From Clostridiales bacterium VE202-01 (GTDB lineage: Bacteria > Bacillota_I > Bacilli_A > Erysipelotrichales > Coprobacillaceae), in NCBI GenBank assembly GCA_000508865.1, contig BAHP02000062.1, positions 1 to 64,000 on the forward strand: 64,000 nucleotides of DNA, written 5' to 3'. This document shows, piece by piece, positions 1 through 7,336 of this stretch. The number at the start of each line of letters is the position of its first letter. Position 1 is the first letter of the stretch. Below the pieces are notes generated by a model. That model ran no database searches. It was given only the letters and a program-made list of their open reading frames with translations, and had not been told where the DNA came from. The position numbers were made by a program, and so were the translations under genes.

Positions 1-103
1 ATTATCTATAGTGTGATTACTCATATAAAGTAATTACACTTAAAATAATACTATATTATAGAAATAAATCAACAAAAAATTCTATATTTGGGTATATTTT
101 ATG

Positions 104-131
104 TTGATAATTACTCAAAATAGGATATAAT
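104..131 (+). promoter_or_regulatory. sigma-A-type promoter of the XRE regulator gene
   Basis: TTGATA (104-109), a 16-bp spacer and TATAAT (126-131) stand upstream of the ribosome site AGGAGG at 139-144. The 8-mer ATTACTCA occurs at 16-23 and again at 110-117, inside the spacer, and an imperfect palindrome (GTGATTACT / AGTAATTAC) lies around 13-37. These may be operators for autoregulation; that is inference. Confidence 0.5.
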
Positions 132-154
132 GAGTATTAGGAGGTGTTATTAAT

Positions 155-619
155 ATGGGTTTTTCACAAAGATTAAAAGAACTAAGGACTGAAAAAGGTA
201 TTTCTAAAGCAACCATGGCTAAGAAACTAAATATTCCTTATACCACTTACAACAATTACGAGAATGGTCGAGAGCCAAAATTTGATATATTAAAAAAAAT
301 CGCTCGTATATTAAACGTTACTTTAGGTGAACTGTTGGCAGATGACGGGTTTAAAAATTATTTGGATGATGTTAGAGCGGATTGGGCGCACCCTGAAATG
401 TGTAGTCTCAAACGATTTGAAGATAATTTAAATGCTATAAAATATACTTTAATCGGTGACGAAAGTGAGGGTTATATATGGCTCTCTAATGGTAAAAACA
501 CAATAGAAATTACCGAAGATGAAATTAATGAGTTAATAAATGACGTAGACGATTATTTATTATTCAGAATCGAACAGTTAAAGAAAAAGAACGAAGACAG
601 AAAAGATTATTATAAATAA
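155..619 (+). CDS. XRE-family helix-turn-helix regulator (cI-like, no protease domain)
   Basis: A 154-aa protein with an N-terminal lambda-repressor-type HTH at about residues 5-62 (recognition region PYTTYNNYENG). The remaining 90 residues are acidic and lysine-rich and do not resemble an S24/LexA peptidase, so it would not be inactivated by RecA-stimulated self-cleavage. AGGAGG at 139-144 fixes the ATG. It stands upstream of integrase 1 in the same orientation, so it is probably the master regulator of element 1. The target sites are unknown. Confidence 0.75.
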   Translation: MGFSQRLKELRTEKGISKATMAKKLNIPYTTYNNYENGREPKFDILKKIARILNVTLGELLADDGFKNYLDDVRADWAHPEMCSLKRFEDNLNAIKYTLIGDESEGYIWLSNGKNTIEITEDEINELINDVDDYLLFRIEQLKKKNEDRKDYYK

Positions 620-651
620 AAAAAGCGCCTCCTACGGACATAGGAAACGCT

Positions 652-691
652 GAGCGTAAATTAACATATTGGCGTACGTTTATTTACGCTC
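652..691. repeat. perfect 10-bp inverted repeat between regulator and integrase 1
   Basis: GAGCGTAAAT (652-661) is repeated inverted as ATTTACGCTC (682-691) with a 20-bp centre. A smaller imperfect hairpin (AGCG-CCTA / TAGG-CGCT) sits just before it at about 624-651. Together they fill most of the 128-bp gap. They could be a regulator operator or a terminator/attenuator ahead of the integrase. There is no long T run, so a plain intrinsic terminator is less likely. Confidence 0.4.
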
Positions 692-747
692 CTATTATAG
701 CAAAAAATAGCGTGTACGCAAACTATTTTATAAAGGAGTGAATTATT

Positions 748-1899
748 ATGAGTATTAGAAAAAGAGCAAGTAAGAAAGCTAAAAACGGTTACGTGTATGA
801 AGTATATTTTCCATATAAACAAAACGGGATAACATGTAGATATTCTAAGTCCGGATTTAAGACCAAGAAAGAGGCTCAGGAACATGAGGCTTTAATGTTA
901 GCTGAGTTAAAAGAGAATGGATCAATAAAAAAAGAAATAAAAAAATCTTTGGAAAATGTCTATCATGAGTTTTTAGAAGTCGGGAGTGCCCAATATCAAA
1001 GTAGTACTATATACAGTACCAAGAAAAACTACCATTACTTTGAAAAGGAATTAGGACAATTACCAATTGCAACTATAGACTATTCAATACTGCAAAAATA
1101 TTTTAACAGTCGCAGTGAATACGGTATTGAAACCAATAAAAACATCAAAAAAACCATCAGCAGAATTCTAAACTTTGCTATAAAAGTCGGGTACATCAAA
1201 AGCAACCCACTTAATCTTGTAACGGTTACGGGCATTGAAAATCATCTCGATCATGAAAAAGTACTTTTATATGATGATTTTAAAACCATTATAAATGCAT
1301 TAGATAAAGTGGATTTTAAACGAAAGGCATACTCTATCGCTATTCAAATCAGTTATTATACAGGGCTTAGAATCAGCGAAGTTTTAGCCTTGGATAAATC
1401 TGATTTTGATTTAGACAACAATTTAATTTTTATAAATAAAAAGTTACTTTATAAAGATTTAAAAAAAGAAAACTACACTACTTCTAATCAAATGAAGTCA
1501 AAAACATCTAAAGCTATTATACCATTGGCCAATCCATTAAAGCATTCTATAATTGAATGGTTTAAAAAGAACCCATATGAAAAGGTCATATGCGATATTG
1601 ACGGATACTATATAAATCCCAATGTATTATCACTAGATGTAAAAAATTTAGCTAAAAATCTAGGTATATCGTTTCATTTTCATATGTTAAGACACACATT
1701 TGCCACAAACCTTGTAAACAGTAATGTAGATTTAAAAACTGCACAAGAACTAATGAGACACAGTAACATCAATACAACCATGAGTATCTATACCCATGTA
1801 AATGATCAGCATAAAATCAACGTCATAAATAATGTTTTTGATATAAAAAGTGTCGAAAAAGTGTCGAAAACAAACAACAAAATAAAAACCCTTAACTAA
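748..1899 (+). CDS. tyrosine recombinase / integrase of element 1
   Basis: A 383-aa phage-type integrase. An N-terminal AP2-like arm-binding domain (about 1-50) is followed by a SAM-like core-binding domain (about 70-160) and the catalytic domain (about 170-365). The tyrosine-recombinase residues are visible: Arg208 (TGLRISE), His312-x-x-Arg315 (HMLRHTFAT), His338 (MRHSN) and nucleophile Tyr348 (SIYTHV). AAGGAG at 733-738 supports the ATG. The gene lies just inside a 48-bp tRNA-Lys 3'-end copy, its presumed attachment site. Integrase 2 at the far end of the neighbouring prophage is clearly different in sequence but uses the same tRNA gene. Confidence 0.93.
   Translation: MSIRKRASKKAKNGYVYEVYFPYKQNGITCRYSKSGFKTKKEAQEHEALMLAELKENGSIKKEIKKSLENVYHEFLEVGSAQYQSSTIYSTKKNYHYFEKELGQLPIATIDYSILQKYFNSRSEYGIETNKNIKKTISRILNFAIKVGYIKSNPLNLVTVTGIENHLDHEKVLLYDDFKTIINALDKVDFKRKAYSIAIQISYYTGLRISEVLALDKSDFDLDNNLIFINKKLLYKDLKKENYTTSNQMKSKTSKAIIPLANPLKHSIIEWFKKNPYEKVICDIDGYYINPNVLSLDVKNLAKNLGISFHFHMLRHTFATNLVNSNVDLKTAQELMRHSNINTTMSIYTHVNDQHKINVINNVFDIKSVEKVSKTNNKIKTLN
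1850..1871. repeat. 11-bp tandem repeat, candidate integrase-1 arm sites
   Basis: GTGTCGAAAAA is repeated in tandem at 1850-1860 and 1861-1871 (last base differs), inside the 3' end of integrase 1 and about 80 bp from the att core. The position and spacing match arm-type binding sites of phage integrases. Assignment is by position only. Confidence 0.4.
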
Positions 1900-1921
1900 A
1901 CACTACTAAAGTCAAGGGTTT
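1886..1921 (+). terminator. stem-loop after integrase 1
   Basis: AAACCCTT (1886-1893) pairs with AAGGGTTT (1914-1921) around a 20-nt loop that contains the integrase stop codon. It is a weak terminator candidate because there is no T tract beyond the stem. Confidence 0.35.
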
Positions 1922-1951
1922 CAAGAGATTACTAATTATCTCTAATTCTCT

Positions 1952-1999
1952 AATGGTCTCCCCTCACGGTCTCGAACCGTGGACCCTCTGATTAAGAGT
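1952..1999. repeat. left attachment-site copy (tRNA-Lys 3' end, 48 bp)
   Basis: Identical to 42955-43002. It holds the tRNA-Lys 3' half from the encoded CCA back to the anticodon loop, after which the sequence diverges (GTGAG instead of CAGATG). It is the junction between element 1 and the prophage and cannot encode a full tRNA. Confidence 0.9.
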
Positions 2000-2058
2000 G
2001 TGAGTTCGTAAATGATCCAAACTTCTTATGTAGCAAGGGTTTTGGAATATTTATTTTT

Positions 2059-2082
2059 ATTTTGACTACTATTTTGACTACT
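2059..2082. repeat. 12-bp tandem repeat at the left prophage end
   Basis: ATTTTGACTACT occurs twice in tandem (2059-2070, 2071-2082), 60 bp inside the left att. It looks like a pair of integrase arm sites but differs from the pair at the right end of the same prophage (TTTTTGCATAC, 42815-42836). Confidence 0.45.
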
Positions 2083-2123
2083 TTATAAATATATAGTTCT
2101 TAACACAATAAAAAACACCCAAA

Positions 2124-2267
2124 TTAGCAGGTGCTTTCTTTTATGATCCTGCTTAACTTATCTTTTATCTGCTGTAGTTCTTCTACAGCTTTTTTAATGT
2201 CTTTTTCTTTCTTTAAAATTTCTGCTGTTTTGTTTAGTTCGCTAGAAATATCTTTTAATCCCTTCAT
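2124..2267 (-). CDS. 47-aa coiled-coil peptide near the left att
   Basis: A small leftward ORF behind a strong AAGGAGG site. The product begins MKGLKDISSELNK and is almost entirely charged heptad-like helix (KKAVEELQQIKDKLSRI), so it is a predicted short coiled coil with no signal or membrane segment. It is the last gene before the left att, followed by a CACC/GGTG stem with a T run on the minus strand. I do not recognise the family. Support comes from the ribosome site and the clean helical pattern. Confidence 0.5.
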   Translation of the reverse strand: MKGLKDISSELNKTAEILKKEKDIKKAVEELQQIKDKLSRIIKESTC

Positions 2268-2397
2268 TCTTCTTCCCTCCTTAAATATTCTACAACAAAA
2301 TTATAAAATATTCAGACATATTTTTGCAAACTAACGAGGACTGTAAAGCGGATTTAAAGGATAAAAAAACATATACTGCAGAATTTAAAAGTGTATT

Positions 2398-2427
2398 AAA
2401 AACCTAGGCTATAACACCTAGGTTTTT
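2398..2427 (-). terminator. terminator of the DUF2335 cassette
   Basis: AAAAACCTAGG (2398-2408) and CCTAGGTTTTT (2417-2427) form an 11-bp stem with an 8-nt loop. The A and T flanks make it usable on both strands. It lies two bases beyond the stop codon of the DUF2335 gene. Confidence 0.75.
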
Positions 2428-2428
2428 A

Positions 2429-2980
2429 TCACTTATCATGTCTATCTTCTTTTTCTTTTCGCTCTTGCGTATCATTTTTTCGTCCATAAATAAATACCCC
2501 TACAAGAGTTGCAATTGTTCCAATAATAACAGAGAGACCTGTTATATTTTTATCTAACGCTATCAATATAAAACCTCCAATAGTACAAACTAATGCAATT
2601 ATAAAACCAAACCATTGCCCTCTTTTACTATTTTCAACATCTGATAATATGGCAGATTTTTCGAGAAGTTGCCTATGTTCCGATTGCTTTTCAGCCATGG
2701 ACAAAATCCTATCTGCTGCACCTGGTAAAACTCTTTCATACTGTTGAAAATCATTAGGATGTGGTATAGGACCTGAGTATGAAACGCTTGTAATTTGTTG
2801 TACTAAAATTTCCCTTTTTTCTTCTGGTAATTTATTAATCGTTTGAAGAACATTTTCTATTTCATTATCTTTTCCTATAATTTCATCATTTGATTTATTT
2901 GTTTTTCTGGTTGGCTTTTTTGAAGAAGTTGGTATTTGACTATCTCTTTGGTCTTGCTGAAGTTTGTGTCTTGTACTCAT
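2429..2980 (-). CDS. DUF2335 family membrane protein
   Basis: A 183-aa protein. The N-terminal half is soluble and polar, followed by the DUF2335 signature around residues 68-105 (SYSGPIPHPNDF, LPGAADRILSMAEKQ, then HR and E). Two C-terminal membrane helices (about 123-142 and 147-165) and a charged tail follow. DUF2335 proteins recur on phages and other mobile elements and have no established function. The upstream small gene overlaps it by 41 bp, so the pair is probably co-translated. Lying outside the lysis genes with its own promoter, it resembles a lysogenic-conversion gene. Confidence 0.8.
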   Translation of the reverse strand: MSTRHKLQQDQRDSQIPTSSKKPTRKTNKSNDEIIGKDNEIENVLQTINKLPEEKREILVQQITSVSYSGPIPHPNDFQQYERVLPGAADRILSMAEKQSEHRQLLEKSAILSDVENSKRGQWFGFIIALVCTIGGFILIALDKNITGLSVIIGTIATLVGVFIYGRKNDTQERKEKEDRHDK

Positions 2981-3158
2981 CTAACGCCTCTCTCATGTCA
3001 TTCCCTATAATTTTCCAATCAGATCTAATAGCTTTTAAATCCGCCTCAGCTACCGATCTTGCTGAATTATAAACTTTGCCAGTAGCACCAATATTTAAAA
3101 TGCTACCTACGCCCTTTAAAAAAGAAGGTCGAGCAAATAAAAAATCACTTCTATCCAT
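2940..3158 (-). CDS. small conserved partner of DUF2335
   Basis: A 72-aa protein beginning MDRSDFLFARPSFLKG and ending with a basic tail. AAGGAGG lies directly upstream of the ATG. The FLFARPSFLxG start and the later AIRSDWKIIGNDMREAL segment fit a small protein that, from my memory of such loci, accompanies DUF2335 genes. No motif suggests an enzyme. It overlaps the DUF2335 start by 41 bp and shares its promoter. Function unknown; a two-protein complex with DUF2335 is inference from coupling. Confidence 0.7.
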   Translation of the reverse strand: MDRSDFLFARPSFLKGVGSILNIGATGKVYNSARSVAEADLKAIRSDWKIIGNDMREALDEYKTQTSARPKR

Positions 3159-3444
3159 TTCAAAACCTCCTTAACCTTTCTTTTATTTTTTTTATATAAT
3201 TTTTGAGGTTTCAAAAGTAACCTCACAGTCATTATACCACGAAATGAATTTTTTTCTAGAGTGATAGAGTATATTTATTGACAATTACGAATCTTTCTAT
3301 TTTATATATTTTATTAAGTGGCTTATATATAATATACCAAAAATTATAAATTTTTAGTCCGTAATTAATTTTTTTCATAATTATTATAATATGGGTTAAA
3401 ATTATTTACTATTTATGTGCTGATTTTTTTACATACAAAAAAAA
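3159..3444. promoter_or_regulatory. AT-rich gap with extended -10 promoter for the DUF2335 cassette
   Basis: This 286-bp gap has no convincing ORF. Reading left, TGGTATAAT (minus strand, 3231-3239) is an extended -10 about 75 bp upstream of the cassette. A stem GAGGTT/AACCTC (3205-3210, 3219-3224) lies in its leader. The -35 is poor. Because the lysis operon ends in a terminator at 3445-3467, the cassette has an independent start, as expected for a gene expressed in the lysogen. Confidence 0.45.
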
Positions 3445-3467
3445 GCCTAGATCATTTTGACCTAGGC
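3445..3467 (-). terminator. terminator of the prophage late (lysis) operon
   Basis: GCCTAGATC and GACCTAGGC form a 9-bp stem with one mismatch and a 5-nt loop, followed on the minus strand by eight T. The stop codon of the preceding small gene lies inside the stem. Confidence 0.8.
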
Positions 3468-3622
3468 AATTTTTCTATATATTTATTGTTTACATAATAT
3501 TGTTTCTTGTTTGGTGCTTCTATAACACTGTGGGTAGCACCAAATAGTATTAAAATATATTTAACGTCCAACAATCTACATCCCTCAATATCCTCAGCTC
3601 CGTTTATTAATTTTACCTCCAT
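3452..3622 (-). CDS. 56-aa phage protein coupled to the amidase gene
   Basis: The start codon lies one base after the amidase stop (TAA-T-ATG) and the stop lies inside the operon terminator, so the ORF fills the space exactly. The product starts MEVKLINGAEDIEG, has a short hydrophobic stretch (VKYILILFGATHSV, not a clear membrane helix) and a basic C-terminus. There is no ribosome site of its own upstream, so translation probably depends on termination-reinitiation. Family unknown; as the last gene of the lysis operon it may modulate lysis. Confidence 0.6.
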   Translation of the reverse strand: MEVKLINGAEDIEGCRLLDVKYILILFGATHSVIEAPNKKQYYVNNKYIEKLPRSK

Positions 3623-3623
3623 A

Positions 3624-4514
3624 TTACATTTTAGTACCTTTTAACAACCATTCCCACGTATTTTTACCAACGATACCGTCTTGTGTTAAACCCCGATTTC
3701 TTTGGAACACAATAACTGCATTCTTGGTATTCTCTCCAAAGATTCCATCTGTAGTTAAATTAAATCCAACTCTATTAAGACGTTCTTGGATTAAGCGGGT
3801 TACGTTACCTTTAGCACCTTTTTTAACTGTAGGACAAGCATTTAAAGTTTTAGGTCCTTTTATACCATCTACTACTAATCCCGCTCCAAACTGCGAATTT
3901 AGCTCTTTCTGCAGACGTCTTATCCAATTATCCCCGCTTGGCTTTGGTGTAGGTGTAGGAGCGGGTACTGGTTGCGGTTGTACTGTTTCTACATCGGTAT
4001 CCGTAATTGCTTTATAAACCGCCTCTGCGATTGCTGCAGCTCCTACTCTTCTGTAAGTTTCAACATCTTCTGCATTATCCACAAAACAACACTCAATTAA
4101 CATACTCTTAGCCTTAGTTTTCTTAACAACATACAATCCTGTACCGTTTTTAACTCCACGGTTCGCAAATCCTAAAGCGCTAATATTGGCACATACCTCT
4201 AATGCATCATCAAACTGTCTACCCTTGTATGTGTATGTTTCAACACCATGCCCTTTTCCATCAGATTCGTTAAAATGGAAAGAGACAAAGTAGTCTAAGT
4301 CTTGCCGATTTGCCATTTCTACGACTTTCTTTAGATATTCTGCTTGTGTATTTGCTTTGTCTATCGTACAGTCAATAACCTCATGTCCGTTTTTAATTAA
4401 CAGATCAACGAAAGCATTTCCTACATTACGTGTTTCTGTACTTTCGTTTAAAATACTTACCGCACCGCTACCTGGTCCATTTAATGTGTGGCCATAATTT
4501 ACTCCAATTTTCAT
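3624..4514 (-). CDS. endolysin: N-acetylmuramoyl-L-alanine amidase with two PG-binding domains
   Basis: A 296-aa lysin from ATG at 4514, which has AGGAGG behind it; an upstream in-frame extension to 4649 adds residues out of character and overlaps the Tad2 gene. The zinc amidase (Amidase_3) fold spans about residues 1-170, with the expected His (VNYGHT), His in VSFHFNESDG and catalytic Glu in LIECCFVDN. A proline-rich linker is followed by two peptidoglycan-binding repeats (about 200-240 and 245-294, each with DGIxGxxT). It cleaves the MurNAc-L-Ala bond at the end of the lytic cycle. No signal peptide, so release depends on the holin. Confidence 0.93.
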   Translation of the reverse strand: MKIGVNYGHTLNGPGSGAVSILNESTETRNVGNAFVDLLIKNGHEVIDCTIDKANTQAEYLKKVVEMANRQDLDYFVSFHFNESDGKGHGVETYTYKGRQFDDALEVCANISALGFANRGVKNGTGLYVVKKTKAKSMLIECCFVDNAEDVETYRRVGAAAIAEAVYKAITDTDVETVQPQPVPAPTPTPKPSGDNWIRRLQKELNSQFGAGLVVDGIKGPKTLNACPTVKKGAKGNVTRLIQERLNRVGFNLTTDGIFGENTKNAVIVFQRNRGLTQDGIVGKNTWEWLLKGTKM

Positions 4515-4527
4515 ATTAGTTTTCCTC

Positions 4528-4761
4528 CTATAACTCAATTCTTTCATTTTTAGCTCTGTAATTATCGGCAATTTCCCAATCATCACAAGCCATATTACTA
4601 ACGGTATATAAGATATCATCACTATTACGAATATTAATAGTTTTATCATTGTAAGTGTGCATGATGATTTCGTTATCTTCTAGTACCCAATATCCTGTCC
4701 AATGTTTTCTTTTTATTTTATGTCCTCTTTGAAGACTTATAAATGCACTTGCAAAATTCAT
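4528..4761 (-). CDS. Tad2-family (DUF2829) putative anti-Thoeris protein
   Basis: A 77-aa protein with the DUF2829/Tad2 pattern: MNFASAFISLQRGHKIKRKHW at the start (basic residues then Trp21) and the C-terminal signature ACDDWEIAD (residues 58-66). Characterised Tad2 proteins are phage sponges that bind the cyclic ADP-ribose-type signals made by Thoeris TIR proteins. Binding by this copy is inferred from family. GGAGG precedes the ATG; it sits between a DUF6275 gene and the endolysin, so it would be made late. The same prophage encodes a ThsB-like TIR protein at 41065-41478. Confidence 0.8.
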   Translation of the reverse strand: MNFASAFISLQRGHKIKRKHWTGYWVLEDNEIIMHTYNDKTINIRNSDDILYTVSNMACDDWEIADNYRAKNERIEL

Positions 4762-4765
4762 ATAT

Positions 4766-5035
4766 TTATCCTCCTAACTTAATACATTTGTTTTCCCATT
4801 TTTTGTAAGCATCAAAATACAACTCATTTTTATTACCGTTAAAAGTACATTCGTAATACATGCCATCAGACAAAGTAGTACTTAATAATGCTTTGTTGTT
4901 TTGCAGTGTTTTACAATTCCAAACAACAAACACATCTTCCTCTGTAATTTGCTTTTTATCTGTTTTATCTAAATGATTGTTAGTGTACTTAACAATCTCT
5001 TTTTTACATAAGTCTAAAAATTTACTTGTATCCAT
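4766..5035 (-). CDS. DUF6275 family phage protein
   Basis: An 89-aa protein matching the DUF6275 pattern as I know it: an N-terminal FLDLCKKEIVKYTNNHLDKTD helix, VFVVWNCKTLQNNKALL in the middle and a C-terminal YFDAYKKWENKCIK helix. It has no signal peptide or membrane segment. Its start overlaps the holin stop by one base, so the two are translationally coupled. The family is common next to holins in Firmicutes phages and its role is not established. Confidence 0.75.
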   Translation of the reverse strand: MDTSKFLDLCKKEIVKYTNNHLDKTDKKQITEEDVFVVWNCKTLQNNKALLSTTLSDGMYYECTFNGNKNELYFDAYKKWENKCIKLGG

Positions 5036-5484
5036 TATTCTGTTTCCTCCTTATTTACTAATTTATCTGCCACTTCCAACCCTTTTGTTAATATGTTAGG
5101 TACGTTGTACCCAGCTTCTACCAAATTCTCTACAATACTTCTAAGCTCATTTATTGCTAGTGAAGCCAATACAAACCACCCTAATAAAGTAGTAATCCCT
5201 AAATCAATCCCTAACGCATTTCCAATTTCAATAAACAAAACTGATGCTGAAAATGAAATCATGATCATAATCCAATAACCTAGCTTCTTTAAAACTCCCT
5301 TTAATCCTTTGGCGGAGTTTTCTTTTTTATTTAATCTGGATTTCATCCACCCTGTAATATAATCAATAACGTTGAAAAATAAGAATAACGCAAATAAAAT
5401 CCAATGTTCTCCAAAAATAAACGTTAAAAACGCAATAACAGCGCCTATAACTGCATTGTATGTATCCATATAATTTAAGTTCAT
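5035..5484 (-). CDS. phage holin (TcdE/Cph1-type)
   Basis: A 149-aa membrane protein with about three to four helices (residues 10-25, 28-45, 65-85, 92-108) and a charged C-terminal tail. The NVIDYITGWMKS segment and the following basic loop are typical of the Phage_holin_4 / TcdE family. Holins permeabilise the membrane so the endolysin reaches the wall. It is the first gene of the compact holin-DUF6275-Tad2-amidase block. Confidence 0.9.
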   Translation of the reverse strand: MNLNYMDTYNAVIGAVIAFLTFIFGEHWILFALFLFFNVIDYITGWMKSRLNKKENSAKGLKGVLKKLGYWIMIMISFSASVLFIEIGNALGIDLGITTLLGWFVLASLAINELRSIVENLVEAGYNVPNILTKGLEVADKLVNKEETE

Positions 5485-5538
5485 ATTTTTTTACCTCTTC
5501 TTTCTGGATAAGTTTAATGCCTTTCCAAGGCAAATTAA

Positions 5539-5556
5539 AAGGACCTGGCGGTCCTT
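5539..5556 (-). terminator. stem-loop between fibre and lysis genes
   Basis: AAGGACC (5539-5545) pairs with GGTCCTT (5550-5556) around TGGC. On the minus strand it is followed by a short T-rich stretch (TTTTAATTT). It is a partial terminator or RNA-processing site separating structural genes from the holin. Confidence 0.5.
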
Positions 5557-5560
5557 GTTT

Positions 5561-5989
5561 CTATTCTTCTACTAATTTCCAACCCTGTGGATAAGTTAAT
5601 GGATCCCAAACACATCCATCTATTTGGCATATGTACTTCTTCCCTTGGAACATTACTTTATTGCCCGCTTTGTAAGCATTGTGCGCACCTGTCGGCTGTA
5701 CATACAAAGGCCACTCCTCCTCTGGTTCTGTTGGTTCTGCACCTTGGCCATTTTCTAATCGGCTTAACCGAATATCTAACTGCTGGTAATATTCCCACAA
5801 GTTAGCAATTTGTTGTGTATTCTCTATGTAGGAATTTTCTGGGATTGCGTTAGAACGTGCTAAATTAACCAGCTCGTCTCGTTCTTCTTCTGTTAGAATA
5901 TTTTCTACCCATAATTTGTTTATTTTGGATAAGATATCTACTAATTCGTAAGACCCCTTATTTAATACATCTTTTATAACACTATACAT
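5561..5989 (-). CDS. phage appendage protein with C-terminal carbohydrate-binding-like module
   Basis: A 142-aa protein. Residues 1-80 are helical (LTEEERDELVNLARSN), then an acidic proline-rich linker (EPTEPEEEWP) and a C-terminal block of about 45 residues with the aromatic pattern of chitin-binding type modules (Y-AGNKVMFQGKKYICQ ... W-PLTYPQGWKLVEE). Such modules bind cell-surface glycans. It overlaps the preceding tail-fibre gene by 8 bp, so it is probably a virion appendage involved in adsorption. Specificity cannot be read. Confidence 0.65.
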   Translation of the reverse strand: MYSVIKDVLNKGSYELVDILSKINKLWVENILTEEERDELVNLARSNAIPENSYIENTQQIANLWEYYQQLDIRLSRLENGQGAEPTEPEEEWPLYVQPTGAHNAYKAGNKVMFQGKKYICQIDGCVWDPLTYPQGWKLVEE

Positions 5990-7325
5990 TTTTTACCACC
6001 TCTTCCTGTAAATTTAAAACAGTTGCTTCTAATTTTTGTTGTGCTAACGCCAAATCTTTAGGATACTGTGCATTAATCGTTGGCTTAACTTCGCCTTCGA
6101 TAAAAATGTTTGTAATAGGACTGTATATTCTAAGTGCTTTTAATTCTTCTGCCAATTCTGGCTCAACGCCATTTAAATCTTTTATAGTGTTAGTTGCCGT
6201 TAAAAGATACACATTATTATTTTTTAAAAAATCTTTAAAGCCTTGTGCGCTAACTTCTAATAATTTGTCTTTTTGTATGTTTATATAATATGCTATATTC
6301 CCTATAAATTCTTTGTCTGTCATATACAGATACTCAACTGATTGGTCTTGCGCTCCCATAATATCAAATAAATTAATATCTAATATTTCATAAAGTTGAA
6401 AACCTTTGATTATTGCTCTAAAACACACATGAGTGTCAGTTTCTTTATTTATCGACCATGACCATCCAGATATATCATTTTTTTTAATTTTTTGAGTATG
6501 CAACATTTCATTGATATCTATAATATCGTATCTATTTTGTGTTGGAATTGCATTTAATGTTTGTTGTAAAGTGTATTCTATTTCAGTTTTTTTAAACTCT
6601 TCAAAACTTGTAACATTTTCTCCAAGTTCTAATTGCAATTTTTCTGGCAAATAGCTTCCATAAAAATTAACATAATAACAATTTGATGGAGTTGTAACTA
6701 CATTCTGTTCGCTATAGTTAAGATAATTTTTAGTTTTATCGTAAAATAAAAAAGTTATATTGTCAGCATTGCTAGAAATCTTTTGATTTGGATATACATT
6801 AATAAATTGGTTTGTATTTCTACTAATACCAAACATAGTTACCCCTTGTGGTTTACCTGTGCTTATGTTATAGGCACCTATTGTTTTATCACCATCAAAC
6901 AAATTTTTGCCAATACACTTAATATGAACCTTATCAACCCCAATAATTTCCTTGTCTTTTTTTGTTGTATTCCCTATTATTTTAGTTACTTTTAAATTGC
7001 CTTCTAAACAATCATCTAAAAGTACATGCTCTACTATTTCTATATCTGTATATGGCTTATCCATTTTATCTCGCAGTAAGTAATCTACTTCCTGCTGTGT
7101 ATAGACATTTTCTGGAAAAGCGCTACCCGGTACGACATTACCATCTTCGTCTACCACCATTGCCTTACCAGCATTTTCGACACCTTGGTTAATATTTAAT
7201 TTTTCATCAATAACCTCATCCAATCCTTTACCATCTGCACATTCAACATCTTGTGCATCCAGTAATTTAAAATTACCGCTATTTTTAGGTTTTAATTTGG
7301 CTATAATTTCTACAAAACTACTCAT
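5982..7325 (-). CDS. putative tail fibre / receptor-binding protein
   Basis: A 447-aa protein with no family I can name. The N-terminus (MSSFVEIIAKLKPKNSG) is followed by a repeat-poor region with a fibre-like segment (NAGKAMVVDEDGNVVPGSAFPENVY). The middle is beta-rich with many Asn and Tyr, and the C-terminus is a helix (QQKLEATVLNLQEEV) that could trimerise. It lies between a BppU-type baseplate protein and the carbohydrate-binding appendage gene, which points to a distal fibre or receptor-binding subunit. Confidence 0.55.
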   Translation of the reverse strand: MSSFVEIIAKLKPKNSGNFKLLDAQDVECADGKGLDEVIDEKLNINQGVENAGKAMVVDEDGNVVPGSAFPENVYTQQEVDYLLRDKMDKPYTDIEIVEHVLLDDCLEGNLKVTKIIGNTTKKDKEIIGVDKVHIKCIGKNLFDGDKTIGAYNISTGKPQGVTMFGISRNTNQFINVYPNQKISSNADNITFLFYDKTKNYLNYSEQNVVTTPSNCYYVNFYGSYLPEKLQLELGENVTSFEEFKKTEIEYTLQQTLNAIPTQNRYDIIDINEMLHTQKIKKNDISGWSWSINKETDTHVCFRAIIKGFQLYEILDINLFDIMGAQDQSVEYLYMTDKEFIGNIAYYINIQKDKLLEVSAQGFKDFLKNNNVYLLTATNTIKDLNGVEPELAEELKALRIYSPITNIFIEGEVKPTINAQYPKDLALAQQKLEATVLNLQEEVVKNV

Positions 7326-7336
7326 TTAACCACCTC

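Larger units (their letters stand above)
1..1999. mobile_element. right end of a first integrated element (element 1)
   Basis: Only the right end is in the window: an XRE regulator and a tyrosine integrase, both on the plus strand, ending at a 48-bp copy of the tRNA-Lys 3' end. The integrase sits 53 bp from the att copy, the usual arrangement for a tRNA-targeting integrative element. The rest lies left of base 1, so it cannot be said whether this is a phage, an ICE or a small island. It is a separate element because the adjoining prophage has its own integrase next to its own att copy. Confidence 0.7.

Noticed and set aside
2284-2407. Plus-strand open stretch with protein-like composition (NEDCKADLKDKKTYTAEF) ending at the DUF2335 terminator
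   Set aside because: It has no start codon or ribosome site, and its stop is simply part of the CCTAGG terminator stem. It may be a gene remnant but cannot be supported.
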